From: Bacteroidales bacterium
Lineage (GTDB): Bacteria > Bacteroidota > Bacteroidia > Bacteroidales > UBA932
Reading direction: 5' to 3'
DNA: 44,186 nucleotides
Assembly: GCA_024695285.1 (NCBI GenBank)
Contig: JAILIM010000074.1
Coordinates: 1-44,186, forward strand
Shown here piece by piece: positions 33,360-41,015 of the stretch (the stretch's first letter is position 1; the number at the start of each line of letters is the position of its first letter). The translations under genes were made by a program, and so were the position numbers. Below the pieces are notes generated by a model. The model ran no database searches, was not told where the DNA came from, and saw nothing but the letters and a program-made list of their open reading frames with translations.

Positions 33360-34957
33360 CACTTCAGCGCGTGACCAGAGGTCTTGATGGCCTCTTTGTC
33401 AAGCACGTCGCCGGAGAGCACTTCTCGGCCGTTGATAAAGACGCGGCTGATACCGAAGGCGCGCTCCTGGTCGGGCGTGGCGGCGGCCATTTCCGCCTCG
33501 TCGAAGACGGTCAGGTCGGCGAAGTATCCCGGCTTGACGTAGCCGCGCTCCTTGATGGAGAAACGGTCTGCGACGGCACCGGTCATCTTGCGTATCGTGC
33601 GGGGCATCGTGTCCCCTTTGCCGAGGAGGGAGGAACGAATGAACTTGGGGAAACAGTCGTAGATGGCTGGATTCTGGATGCCGTATTCCTCCACCCAGGC
33701 GTCGGTCATATAGAGCACATTGTCGCGCTTTGACTGCCATTCTATGATTTCGGGAGTGCTGTAGGGCCCCATGTTGGCGCGGCCCTTGAAGCCGGACATC
33801 TCGGCCAGTTCCAGGTATGTGGTGAAGCAGGACTTCTTCCATTCCTTCGCAATCTGGGCCACGCTCTTGCCCTCGTACTGTTCCAGCCCGGGGCCGAGGT
33901 AGGCTATGACGATATCTTTCCATCCGAAGCCCAGCATGTTCAGTATCATGCTGTTGCACACGGTGGCGAGACGCAGCCTGTTCTTTGGCTTGCGGCGCTC
34001 CTCGGGCGACAGGCTCTGGAACCAGCTTGGCAGGAAAACGGTCATGACGGAAACGCCCAGGGTCTCGTTGTATATATCGAACCATGCATCGGCGCCCTCC
34101 TTGCGAAGGTCGTCCAGGATGCGATGTAGTTCGTCTTTGGTCTTGAACGTGCTGGTGCCCACGAAGATGGCGTGGGAGTACTGAAGCTTGAGGTGGGTGC
34201 CTTTGGTGATTTCGACCAGTTCGTCGAGCGCCCGGAGGTTGTGGGGCCTGCCGAACATGGGATAGTCCATCGTGATTGCCGAAAGAGCCCTTGCGTGGAC
34301 AGTCAGCGGGCGGTCGTATTTCTCAGCCAGACGGGCCACTTCGCCGGTTTCGGCCACGCTGGTGTAGCGGCCGGGCTCGTACATCATGCCGAGGGAGAGG
34401 CCGCAGGCGCCTTCCTTCAGGCCCTGCTCCATGATGCCGAGCATGCGTTCCTTCTCTTCCGGCGTGAGCTCGCGGTTCTCCCAGCCGGCCACGCTGGAGC
34501 GGGCCGAGCAGTGGCCAACGAGGACGGCAATGTTGCAGGGGTTATTGTGGTCTATGGCGTCGAAGAAGGATTTGACGGTGGGATACACGCCGGTGGTGGA
34601 GCCGTCGCCGTATTTGAAGAGCCCGCCGCCGATCTTGTCGACGTAGGGCGTGTCCGGTTCGAAACCAACCGCCGACAGGCCGCAGTTGCCCGTCACAAAG
34701 GAGGTGATACCCTGGCGGATGAAGGGCTCGAAGTACTTGCACGGTTCCTTCTTGATGCAGAACCAGTCGTTATGTGAATGGGCGTCAAAGAAGCCCGAAG
34801 ACACGCTGAGGCCCTTCAGGTCGATAACCTTGTCGGCGCTTTCGGTTATTGATGGGGCGACGGCCGCGATGCGCTCGTCTTCGACCAGGATGTCCCCGGC
34901 AAACGCTTCGCTGCCGGTCCCGTCGTAAATCTTTCCGTTCTTTAATAGGATTCGCAT
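33356..34957 (-). CDS. N-acyl-D-amino-acid deacylase family amidohydrolase
   Basis: A 533-aa metal-dependent hydrolase of the D-aminoacylase type. The N-terminal beta-sandwich ('ILLKNGKIYDGTGSEAFAGD', 'VIDLKGLSVSSGFFDAHSHND' region) carries the HxH metal ligands H60 and H62. 'FVTGNCGLSAVGF', 'LSLGMMYEPG', 'TVHARAL', 'LQYSHAIFVG' and the closing 'KPGYFADLTVFDEA' strand are typical. It removes acyl groups from N-acyl-D-amino acids, probably in peptidoglycan or D-amino-acid salvage. It is cytosolic, with no signal peptide. The ATG at 34957 matches the family start and lies downstream of a TATTTTTG box. The upstream in-frame ATG at 34993 would overlap that box. Confidence 0.92.
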   Translation of the reverse strand: MRILLKNGKIYDGTGSEAFAGDILVEDERIAAVAPSITESADKVIDLKGLSVSSGFFDAHSHNDWFCIKKEPCKYFEPFIRQGITSFVTGNCGLSAVGFEPDTPYVDKIGGGLFKYGDGSTTGVYPTVKSFFDAIDHNNPCNIAVLVGHCSARSSVAGWENRELTPEEKERMLGIMEQGLKEGACGLSLGMMYEPGRYTSVAETGEVARLAEKYDRPLTVHARALSAITMDYPMFGRPHNLRALDELVEITKGTHLKLQYSHAIFVGTSTFKTKDELHRILDDLRKEGADAWFDIYNETLGVSVMTVFLPSWFQSLSPEERRKPKNRLRLATVCNSMILNMLGFGWKDIVIAYLGPGLEQYEGKSVAQIAKEWKKSCFTTYLELAEMSGFKGRANMGPYSTPEIIEWQSKRDNVLYMTDAWVEEYGIQNPAIYDCFPKFIRSSLLGKGDTMPRTIRKMTGAVADRFSIKERGYVKPGYFADLTVFDEAEMAAATPDQERAFGISRVFINGREVLSGDVLDKEAIKTSGHALKC

Positions 34958-34990
34958 GGTATTGGTCAGTAGTGTTCCCACAAAGTTCGA

Positions 34991-34998
34991 CAAAAATA
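34991..34998 (-). promoter_or_regulatory. -7 element TATTTTTG for the deacylase gene
   Basis: Minus-strand TATTTTTG fits TAnnTTTG and lies 33 bases before the ATG at 34957. It supports that start over the longer frame. No clear -33 box was found. Confidence 0.45.
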
Positions 34999-35079
34999 AC
35001 GAGAAATAAAAACCGCGCCGTTGCCGGATAGTGGAAATTTACTATATTAGCGGTTCAGGAGAAAATAATTAACACCACC

Positions 35080-35505
35080 ATGAACGATTCACAAAAGTTT
35101 TACCTTGTTGAAAGCGCACGTTGGCAGAAGGTGTTGGGTGCATTAACAGCTATATCCGCCGTTTTGATGTTGCTTCTGGGCCTGGCTTTTATCATCAGTC
35201 CGTTGGCCGGGCTGGACTTTGTAGATACCGAAGAGTACGAGTTTGGGGCTGCAGGGTTCGTTGCACTTGGTATAGTTTATGTCTTTTGCGCAGTTATTTA
35301 TTTTTTCTTCGCCCATTACCTGCTGCGCGCAGCTAAATCCATGGACGCCTGGCTGGAACTCGGCGACGACACCTCACTCACCAAAAGCCTTAAGTACACA
35401 AAGGGCTTTTTCAAATACGCCAGCATTCTTACAATTATTGCTTTCGCCTTCGGCATCCTCCTTACTGTTATCGTTGTGATAATTGCTGTCGTCTCTATTC
35501 TTTAG
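35080..35505 (+). CDS. DUF5362-like membrane protein
   Basis: A 141-aa protein with three or four hydrophobic helices: about 20–43, 58–82 and 112–140. The N-terminus 'SQKFYLVESARWQKVLGALTAIS' and the 'FAHYLLRAAKSMDAWLELGDDTSL' loop fit the DUF5362 family of Bacteroidota inner-membrane proteins, whose function is unknown. It stands alone, between the divergent deacylase gene and a convergent glycerate-kinase remnant whose stop codon is one base away. Confidence 0.75.
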   Translation: MNDSQKFYLVESARWQKVLGALTAISAVLMLLLGLAFIISPLAGLDFVDTEEYEFGAAGFVALGIVYVFCAVIYFFFAHYLLRAAKSMDAWLELGDDTSLTKSLKYTKGFFKYASILTIIAFAFGILLTVIVVIIAVVSIL

Positions 35506-35506
35506 A

Positions 35507-35680
35507 CTAGAACTCACTGAAATTTCCTAATCCGGTCTGAATAACCGCCGAACGTATGTTCTGCTTTGCGGTCTCCGTATCCATGGCGATATCCTGAGGC
35601 ATGCCTTCGGCCATGGCGGCCGCAACCTCACTCGACGAAAGGCATTCTTTGTATGAATCAGGCGCGATAACTATCTTCAT
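35507..35680 (-). pseudogene. glxK: Glycerate kinase remnant with internal in-frame deletion
   Basis: A 57-codon frame. Its first 28 residues (MKIVIAPDSYKECLSSSEVA…) are the unmistakable start of GarK/GlxK-type glycerate kinases. The remaining residues contain 'MDTETAKQNIRSAVIQ', which resembles the C-terminal helix of Bacteroidales glycerate kinases (typically 'MD/NPExAxxNIRxTxxQ'). Over 300 residues, including the ATP and glycerate sites, are missing between residues 28 and 30. A TACATTTG box is still present upstream. The product cannot be a kinase. The deletion lies at the left edge of the Big_2 lipoprotein island. The N-terminal match is firm; the C-terminal match is from memory and less sure. 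Confidence 0.68.
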
Positions 35681-35711
35681 GGCAGTCGGCAGTTGTCCAA
35701 TTGCAACAGCA

Positions 35712-35719
35712 CAAATGTA
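35712..35719 (-). promoter_or_regulatory. -7 element TACATTTG of the glycerate-kinase remnant
   Basis: Minus-strand TACATTTG matches TAnnTTTG and lies 32 bases before the ATG of the remnant. Its survival suggests the deletion is recent or the promoter is neutral. Confidence 0.4.
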
Positions 35720-35739
35720 GCAAAGTTTTTATTATCCTC

Positions 35740-35819
35740 CGGACAGAAAAACGGTCAAAACCTGTCCGTTTGGCCGATTTTTCATTGATTTGGACAGAAA
35801 TCAGGCAAAAATCTGTCCG
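35740..35819. repeat. Two direct copies of a 28-bp imperfect palindrome (GGACAG…CTGTCC)
   Basis: 35741–35768 and 35792–35819 are both 28 bases, start GGACAGAAA and end CTGTCCG, with similar A-rich centres (…GGTCAAAAC and …GGCAAAAAT). Each is a dyad with arms of six or seven bases, and the copies start 51 bases apart (about five helical turns). They sit 98–176 bases upstream of the first Big_2 lipoprotein gene in an otherwise gene-free stretch (35681–35916). A tandem operator or paired RNA hairpins are the likeliest readings; the recognising factor is unknown. Confidence 0.6.
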
Positions 35820-35895
35820 CGGGAAAGCTATGCGCCAACTTGATGCCTTCTCTTATGCTCAAACCTTGCTATTCAGCGGAATTCTTGCTATAATT

Positions 35896-36240
35896 GTGTG
35901 ATTAACGTAATCCATCATGAAAAGAATCGCTCTGTTATTGGCTGTCATAAGTTTGTTTGCCGGATGCAGGAAGGAAGTGCTTCCGGAGGCTGTAGCACTC
36001 AACCGGCATTCAATCGCCCTGGAGATCGGAGAGACCGCCGTGCTGGAAGCAACCGTTACGCCGGCAAACGCCACCAACCCGGCACTGAGTTGGAGCAGCA
36101 CACAGCCGTCAGTGGCCACGGTCGACCCTGACGGAAAAGTGACCGCCCTGAGCGAGGGTCAGGCCATCATAACGGTGGCAACTGTTGCCGGGACCAAGAC
36201 CGACGCCTGCAGCGTGACGGTCACCAAAAAGGCCACTCCG
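35896..36240 (+). repeat. Long direct repeat, copy 1 of 3 (5' end of the Big_2 lipoprotein genes)
   Basis: About 21–23 bases before the ATG (GTGTGA-t-TAA motif) and the first ~320 coding bases are highly similar in three places: here, 38468–38812 and 40993–41340. The stretch encodes the lipoprotein signal and the first Big_2 domain; a conserved protein stretch is KEVLPEAVALNRH. Similarity drops in the later domains. The repeats could recombine and delete or fuse the intervening genes. Confidence 0.7.
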
Positions 36241-37734
36241 GACCCAGAGCACGACGACACCATAGAGGGAGTGACGATTTCTCCCTCAACGCTGGAAGTA
36301 GGCGAAGGCCGGACCGCCCAGCTCAAGGCCACCGTCTCCCCTGCCAGCGCCGCCCAGGATGTTGAATGGGCGTCACAGAGCACGGCCATAGCAACAGTGG
36401 ATGCCAGCGGCCTAGTGACCGGTGTCTCCAAAGGCACCACAAAGATTTACGCCCGCTCCAAAGCCAACCCGGACAAGCAGGCAACCTGCGCTGTAACGGT
36501 AATCCAGGATCCAACGCTCCTGGGGATTTCCTTCACCGTGACCGAGGTCAACCTCACAGTCGGGCAGACCTATACGCTCAGCATCATCTACTCCCCCGAG
36601 TACGCCGCCAACAAGAAGGTCAGCTGGAAATCCAGCGACGCTGGCGTTGCCGCCGTGTCTTCAGAGGGCATAATCACAGGCCTCTCCGAGGGCACCACAA
36701 CCGTCACGGCAACATCTGTAGAGGGAGGCTTCACCGCCAGTTGCGCAGTGACGGTGAGCAAGAGCGCAGGGACTAAGGTGTACTACTCTATAAACGTCAA
36801 TAAAGAGAATTGTCCCTTGTATCTAAATGGCGAGCCGGACCCGCTGAACGGAGCTTTCAGTGAAATCGCTGCGAAAGGCAGCGCTGCCGTTAGAATAATG
36901 TGCACCGACGGGGCCGACCTATATACCATAGAACGTAGCAGCGAAGACGGTTATTATCTTTGCAAGAACCGAAAGCCTGTGTGCAAGATTCAATACGAAA
37001 AAAGTCTTGGATACCCTTCTTTTTACAGCATGTCTATACGGAACGGAACGGTTGCCGTGCTTACCAAGTTTGACGACGAAGTCAATAAAAGGCCATATAT
37101 GTTGTCCGTTATCCGCTCCGACGGCACCTTCACATTAAGCGAGATGGAAGGCGAGTATTCGGACATACGCCATTGGCGCTGTGCCTGGGCCCCCAACGGC
37201 AACCTGATAGTTGCTGCCGGCATAAAGGATCCTTTTGGGGATTATTGGCTTGCAACTTACACATATTCACCTGATGGTAAGTGGTCTGAAAAACGGCTTG
37301 CGAAGGAGTATTTCAACTCCTGCGCTATAGATATTACTGAAGACGGAGACGTTTATATTATGGCCATTGACCAAGACAGCAACAAAAAAGGTATTGTGGT
37401 CCTGTACAAAAACGGAGAAAAGCATTCCGTCTTTGGTGAGCTTGACACACACAACAGCAACGTTGCGATGCACATTTCCGGGGGCCATATTTATGCGGCC
37501 GTCCACGATATCAATGAATGTAAAATCAAGGAATATCTTGATGGAACATTAATCCGCACCCTGACTTTCGATGACATCAATTCCGTTTCCTGGAGTTCCC
37601 CTCGTCCTCTTTATGTAACTTCGTCCGGAGATATGTATCTTGAAACGAAATACTGCATCTACAAAAACGACGCAAAAGTCTTCACCGCACCCGGAGGAGA
37701 TTACAATTTCGATCAGTTCTGCGTAATTGAATAA
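35917..37734 (+). CDS. Lipoprotein with three Big_2 domains and a beta-propeller-like C-terminus, paralogue 1
   Basis: A 605-aa lipoprotein (signal ending LFAGCRKE). Three bacterial Ig-like Big_2 domains occupy about 25–105, 115–197 and 200–283, each with the 'L.xGxTxxLxAtVtP…W.SS…VAtVd.xGxVtalseGxatIta' pattern. The C-terminal 320 residues contain repeated short strands (GDVYIMAIDQ, GGHIYAAVHD, GDMYLETKYC) suggestive of a beta-propeller, and end in FCVIE. The two paralogues at 38489 and 41016 share this layout and C-terminus. The Big_2 part is GC-rich; the propeller-like part is AT-richer. It is likely a surface binding or adhesion protein. No enzyme motif was seen. Confidence 0.82.
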   Translation: MKRIALLLAVISLFAGCRKEVLPEAVALNRHSIALEIGETAVLEATVTPANATNPALSWSSTQPSVATVDPDGKVTALSEGQAIITVATVAGTKTDACSVTVTKKATPDPEHDDTIEGVTISPSTLEVGEGRTAQLKATVSPASAAQDVEWASQSTAIATVDASGLVTGVSKGTTKIYARSKANPDKQATCAVTVIQDPTLLGISFTVTEVNLTVGQTYTLSIIYSPEYAANKKVSWKSSDAGVAAVSSEGIITGLSEGTTTVTATSVEGGFTASCAVTVSKSAGTKVYYSINVNKENCPLYLNGEPDPLNGAFSEIAAKGSAAVRIMCTDGADLYTIERSSEDGYYLCKNRKPVCKIQYEKSLGYPSFYSMSIRNGTVAVLTKFDDEVNKRPYMLSVIRSDGTFTLSEMEGEYSDIRHWRCAWAPNGNLIVAAGIKDPFGDYWLATYTYSPDGKWSEKRLAKEYFNSCAIDITEDGDVYIMAIDQDSNKKGIVVLYKNGEKHSVFGELDTHNSNVAMHISGGHIYAAVHDINECKIKEYLDGTLIRTLTFDDINSVSWSSPRPLYVTSSGDMYLETKYCIYKNDAKVFTAPGGDYNFDQFCVIE

Positions 37735-37748
37735 ATACCATCCATCAT

Positions 37749-38468
37749 ATGAAAACACGTTATCTGTTATTGGGCCTTCTCGCCCTCCTTGCCTTCGGCT
37801 GCAACAAAACCAACCCTGAATATAACGGCCACCAGTACGTTGACCTTGGCCTGCCCTCCGGACTGAAATGGGCCACCTGCAACATTGGCGCCGCCAACCC
37901 GGAAGAAACCGGCGACTATTTCGCATGGGGCGAGACCGAGACCTACTACGAAGTCGGCCACACCCTGTCCAACGAGCCTGCACTCAAGCCCGGCAAGCAG
38001 GAGGGCTATTACTGGCCGTCCTACAAATGGAGCGACAACAGCGGCGACAAGTTCTTCAAATACGTCCTCGACAGCGCCTTCGGCACGGTTGACAAAAAGA
38101 AGGTCCTTGACAAGGACGACGATGCCGCTCACGCCGTCTGGGGCAGCAAGTGGCGCACCCCGACCGTCGAAGACTGGGAAGAACTCTCCAACAACACCTT
38201 CTGGGAGTGGACCAAGGTGAACGGTGTCTCCGGTTACACGGTGAAGAGCAAGATCAACGGCAAAAGCTTCTTCCTCCCCGCCGTCGGCCACCGTTTCAAG
38301 ACGCAGATCTACTACTACACCAACAAGGATTACGCCGACTACGGCAATTACTGGACCGCCTCTCTGCTGGACACCGAAAGCGCAGACAGCTGGATGATAA
38401 CTCCTTCCAACCACGGCATCAGCCAGAATTGGCGCTACTACGGCTTCCCCATCCGCCCCGTGTTTTAG
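37749..38468 (+). CDS. Small lipoprotein of the 'VDLGLPSGLKWA' (Fibrobacter-paralogous-like) family
   Basis: A 239-aa lipoprotein (signal ending LAFGCNKT). The mature part opens with 'YVDLGLPSGLKWATCNIGA' and continues with 'ETGDYFAWGET', 'WRTPTVEDWEEL' and 'YGFPIRPVF' at the end, the well-known pattern of a very abundant Bacteroidales surface domain related to the Fibrobacter succinogenes paralogous domain. Its function is not known; a C-type-lectin-like or sulfatase-modifying-like fold is often suspected. It lies 14 bases after paralogue 1 and 20 before paralogue 2 of the Big_2 lipoproteins, so it is very likely co-transcribed. The gene is GC-rich and shows no damage. Confidence 0.83.
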   Translation: MKTRYLLLGLLALLAFGCNKTNPEYNGHQYVDLGLPSGLKWATCNIGAANPEETGDYFAWGETETYYEVGHTLSNEPALKPGKQEGYYWPSYKWSDNSGDKFFKYVLDSAFGTVDKKKVLDKDDDAAHAVWGSKWRTPTVEDWEELSNNTFWEWTKVNGVSGYTVKSKINGKSFFLPAVGHRFKTQIYYYTNKDYADYGNYWTASLLDTESADSWMITPSNHGISQNWRYYGFPIRPVF

Positions 38469-38488
38469 TGTGATTTAACTTATCCTGT

Positions 38489-40315
38489 ATGAAACGAATC
38501 GCCCTATTACTGGCCGTCATCAGTTTATTTGCCGGATGCCGGAAAGAAGTGCTTCCGGAGGCCGTCGCACTCAACCGTCACGCCCTTTCGCTAGAGGTCG
38601 GAGAGACTTATGTACTGGAAGCCACGGTGACCCCTGCAAACGTCACGAATCCGACCCTCAACTGGAGCAGCACGCAGCCGTCGGTGGCCACGGTCGACCC
38701 GGACGGCACGGTGAAGGCCCTCAGCGAGGGCCAGGCCATCATCACGGCCACGACTCTCTCCGGCGGCAAGACCGACGCCTGCAGCGTGACCGTCACCAAA
38801 AAGGCCGCTCCGGATCCCGGGCACAACGATTCTGTGCAGGACGTTACTGTTTCACCTGCCACTCTCGAGCTCACCGAAGGACAGACAGCCCAGCTCTCGG
38901 CCACAGTCTCCCCTGCCGATGCCTCCCAGGAGGTTGAGTGGGCGTCGCAGAACAAAGGCGTCGCCATCGTCGATAACGGCGGCCTCGTAACCGCAGTCGC
39001 CAAAGGCACTACCAGAATTTACGCACGCTCTAAGTCCAACACCGACAAGCATGGCTGGTGCGAAATCACAGTAAACGAAGACCCATCCTTAAAGGGCATC
39101 TCCCTTAGTTCCGATGTAATGACCATCAATGTGGGCGAGTCCCGTACTCTCACGGTCACGTTCATTCCTGATTATGCCGCCAACAAGAACGTCAGCTGGG
39201 CATCAGACAATCCGGGCATCGCCGGCGTGAGCCAGGAAGGCTTGGTCACAGCAGTCGCTGTGGGGCAGGCTACCATAACCGCCACTTCCGAGGACGGTGG
39301 CCACAAGGCCTCCTGCACCGTCACCGTCACCGACGGCAACATCGCGCTGGTCTATTATCTGGATAACGACGGAAAGTTCTACGTAAACGGTGTTGAGGAT
39401 CCAAGGAACAGCGTTCGCAATTATGGTGAATGGAAATACCGCCTCTCCGATGTCGGCGCTACTGCTTGCCTTGGAAAATCATTGTATACCCTTGAAAAGT
39501 TCCAAAAGAAAAATGTTTATTATGTGTGCCTCTGCAAGGACAGGGTGCCGATGTTTGAGATACCGATTGAGTATGCAGTTTTTTCCACATATCTCAAGGT
39601 CCTCAGCCTTCAAAAAGACTACTTTGCCATCCTGTACTTAGACCATAATCGCTATAAGTTCAGTGTCTTTAAGGGTGATTACAATGGGAATGTGACGGAG
39701 ATACCGATTGAGGGTTCATATCAATTGAGTTCTTTGGGCACTCTCAGTCCGCGTATGGCAACGCTCCCCGATGGCAGGATAGTCGTTATTACATGCGTAC
39801 GGGACAGTTTTGATGTGTGGCATCTGGCCTCTTATACAATTTCACAAGATAATACTGTAAGCGAACGGTTCCTGACAAATAATAATGCCGACTATCCTGG
39901 TGTCGCAGCATCCGAAGAAGGAGATGTTTACGTGATAGCATCTGAAAGGCTCAACGGGGACGGAGATAAACACAGTGCATCCATCTTCAAGAATGGAGAG
40001 AAATATTGCGTATGGGATCAGGGTAACAAAATATTTATCAGTGCCATAGCCTGCCAGGGAGGGCATGTTTATACGGCTGTAGAAGAGCAGGAGGTAAGGG
40101 ACAGGGTTATCATACGCAAGGACGGAGAGATACTCTATAGTTTTGATCCCCAGAATGAATCCATGTTATGCAGAAGACCTCTTATCGTTACTCCATCCGG
40201 TGACGTTTATCTTACAGTTCGCACCAACAAACATTCCACGCTCTACAAGAACGGGGAGAGGCTATATACGTCTGATTGGGAAAACACATTTGATTCTTAC
40301 TGCGTTATCGAATAG
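38489..40315 (+). CDS. Lipoprotein with three Big_2 domains and a beta-propeller-like C-terminus, paralogue 2
   Basis: A 608-aa lipoprotein whose first 30 residues are nearly identical to paralogue 1 (signal ending LFAGCRKE). Big_2 domains are at about 25–105, 113–197 and 200–284. The C-terminal region has clearly diverged: 'GDVYVIASERLNGDGDKHS', 'GGHVYTAVEEQE' and 'GDVYLTVRTN' are the visible blade-like repeats, with the same terminal YCVIE. The C-terminal 970 bases are AT-richer than the Big_2 part. The nitroreductase gene starts 13 bases downstream. It is presumably displayed on the surface with a ligand different from those of its paralogues (inference from the divergence pattern). Confidence 0.82.
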   Translation: MKRIALLLAVISLFAGCRKEVLPEAVALNRHALSLEVGETYVLEATVTPANVTNPTLNWSSTQPSVATVDPDGTVKALSEGQAIITATTLSGGKTDACSVTVTKKAAPDPGHNDSVQDVTVSPATLELTEGQTAQLSATVSPADASQEVEWASQNKGVAIVDNGGLVTAVAKGTTRIYARSKSNTDKHGWCEITVNEDPSLKGISLSSDVMTINVGESRTLTVTFIPDYAANKNVSWASDNPGIAGVSQEGLVTAVAVGQATITATSEDGGHKASCTVTVTDGNIALVYYLDNDGKFYVNGVEDPRNSVRNYGEWKYRLSDVGATACLGKSLYTLEKFQKKNVYYVCLCKDRVPMFEIPIEYAVFSTYLKVLSLQKDYFAILYLDHNRYKFSVFKGDYNGNVTEIPIEGSYQLSSLGTLSPRMATLPDGRIVVITCVRDSFDVWHLASYTISQDNTVSERFLTNNNADYPGVAASEEGDVYVIASERLNGDGDKHSASIFKNGEKYCVWDQGNKIFISAIACQGGHVYTAVEEQEVRDRVIIRKDGEILYSFDPQNESMLCRRPLIVTPSGDVYLTVRTNKHSTLYKNGERLYTSDWENTFDSYCVIE

Positions 40316-40328
40316 CCGGCGGATAATT

Positions 40329-40964
40329 ATGGCAGACAATTACATTGAGAAACGAGAGGAGGCGCTGCGGTCGGCGGGGCGCGTAATCGTCAGGAGGAAC
40401 ACCCCTTCACTCGACACCCTGCTCCTAAGGAATCGCAGCCACAGGGCGTACGACAGCTCCTACAAGGTTGCCATGCGCCAGCTTGAGGCCATCGTTTCTG
40501 TGAACACTAAAGTGCCGTCAGGCAAGAATGGCCAGACGCTACGGTTCAAGTTGATCGATGCCCCGACCGGCGGCGCCGATTTCTGCCGTTTTCTACGATT
40601 TGGTGGCTTCCTTCCGGAACTGCATCTTCCCGTGCCGGGCACTGAGCCCCAGGCCTTCATAGTGGTCTGCTGCACTGAGCCGGAGACGCCAACCATAGAC
40701 ATAGACCTCGGCATTTCCCTCCAGAGTATGGCCCTGAAGGCCGTCGAGATTGGCCTGAACGCCATCATCATCAGAGCTTTCGACCGCCGGGAAGTCAAAG
40801 ACGCCCTTGGACTGGGCCTGGAACCGTTGGCAGTCCTTGCCGTGGGCAAGGGTATCGATAAGATCGAGCTTGTGGAGGTCCCCGCAGGCTCCGACCTGCG
40901 CTACTACCGCCGCGACGGCACCCATTACGTCCCAAAAATCAGCATTGACGACCTGCTGCTGTGA
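40329..40964 (+). CDS. Nitroreductase-family FMN oxidoreductase
   Basis: A 211-aa cytosolic protein. 'LLLRNRSHRAYDSSYKV' corresponds to the RRSxRxY FMN-binding start of nitroreductases, 'TKVPSGKNGQTLRFKLI' to the 'aPSaxNxQpwrf' motif, and 'DLGISLQSMALKAVEIGLNAIII' plus 'LGLEPLAVLAVGKG' to the C-terminal FMN-binding part. Members reduce nitro, quinone or flavin substrates with NAD(P)H. I chose the ATG at 40329 because the family begins here; the longer frame lies inside the preceding lipoprotein gene. It is the only cytosolic enzyme in the Big_2 island, and its connection to the lipoproteins is unexplained. It may be an original resident gene into which paralogues were inserted. Confidence 0.85.
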   Translation: MADNYIEKREEALRSAGRVIVRRNTPSLDTLLLRNRSHRAYDSSYKVAMRQLEAIVSVNTKVPSGKNGQTLRFKLIDAPTGGADFCRFLRFGGFLPELHLPVPGTEPQAFIVVCCTEPETPTIDIDLGISLQSMALKAVEIGLNAIIIRAFDRREVKDALGLGLEPLAVLAVGKGIDKIELVEVPAGSDLRYYRRDGTHYVPKISIDDLLL

Positions 40965-41015
40965 CACCATACTACGACCACTATATTAAATTGTGTGAAT
41001 AAACGCTCTGCCCTT

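Noticed and set aside
40143..40328. N-terminal extension of the nitroreductase
   Set aside because: It overlaps the end of the Big_2 lipoprotein gene in another frame; nitroreductases begin near the ATG at 40329.
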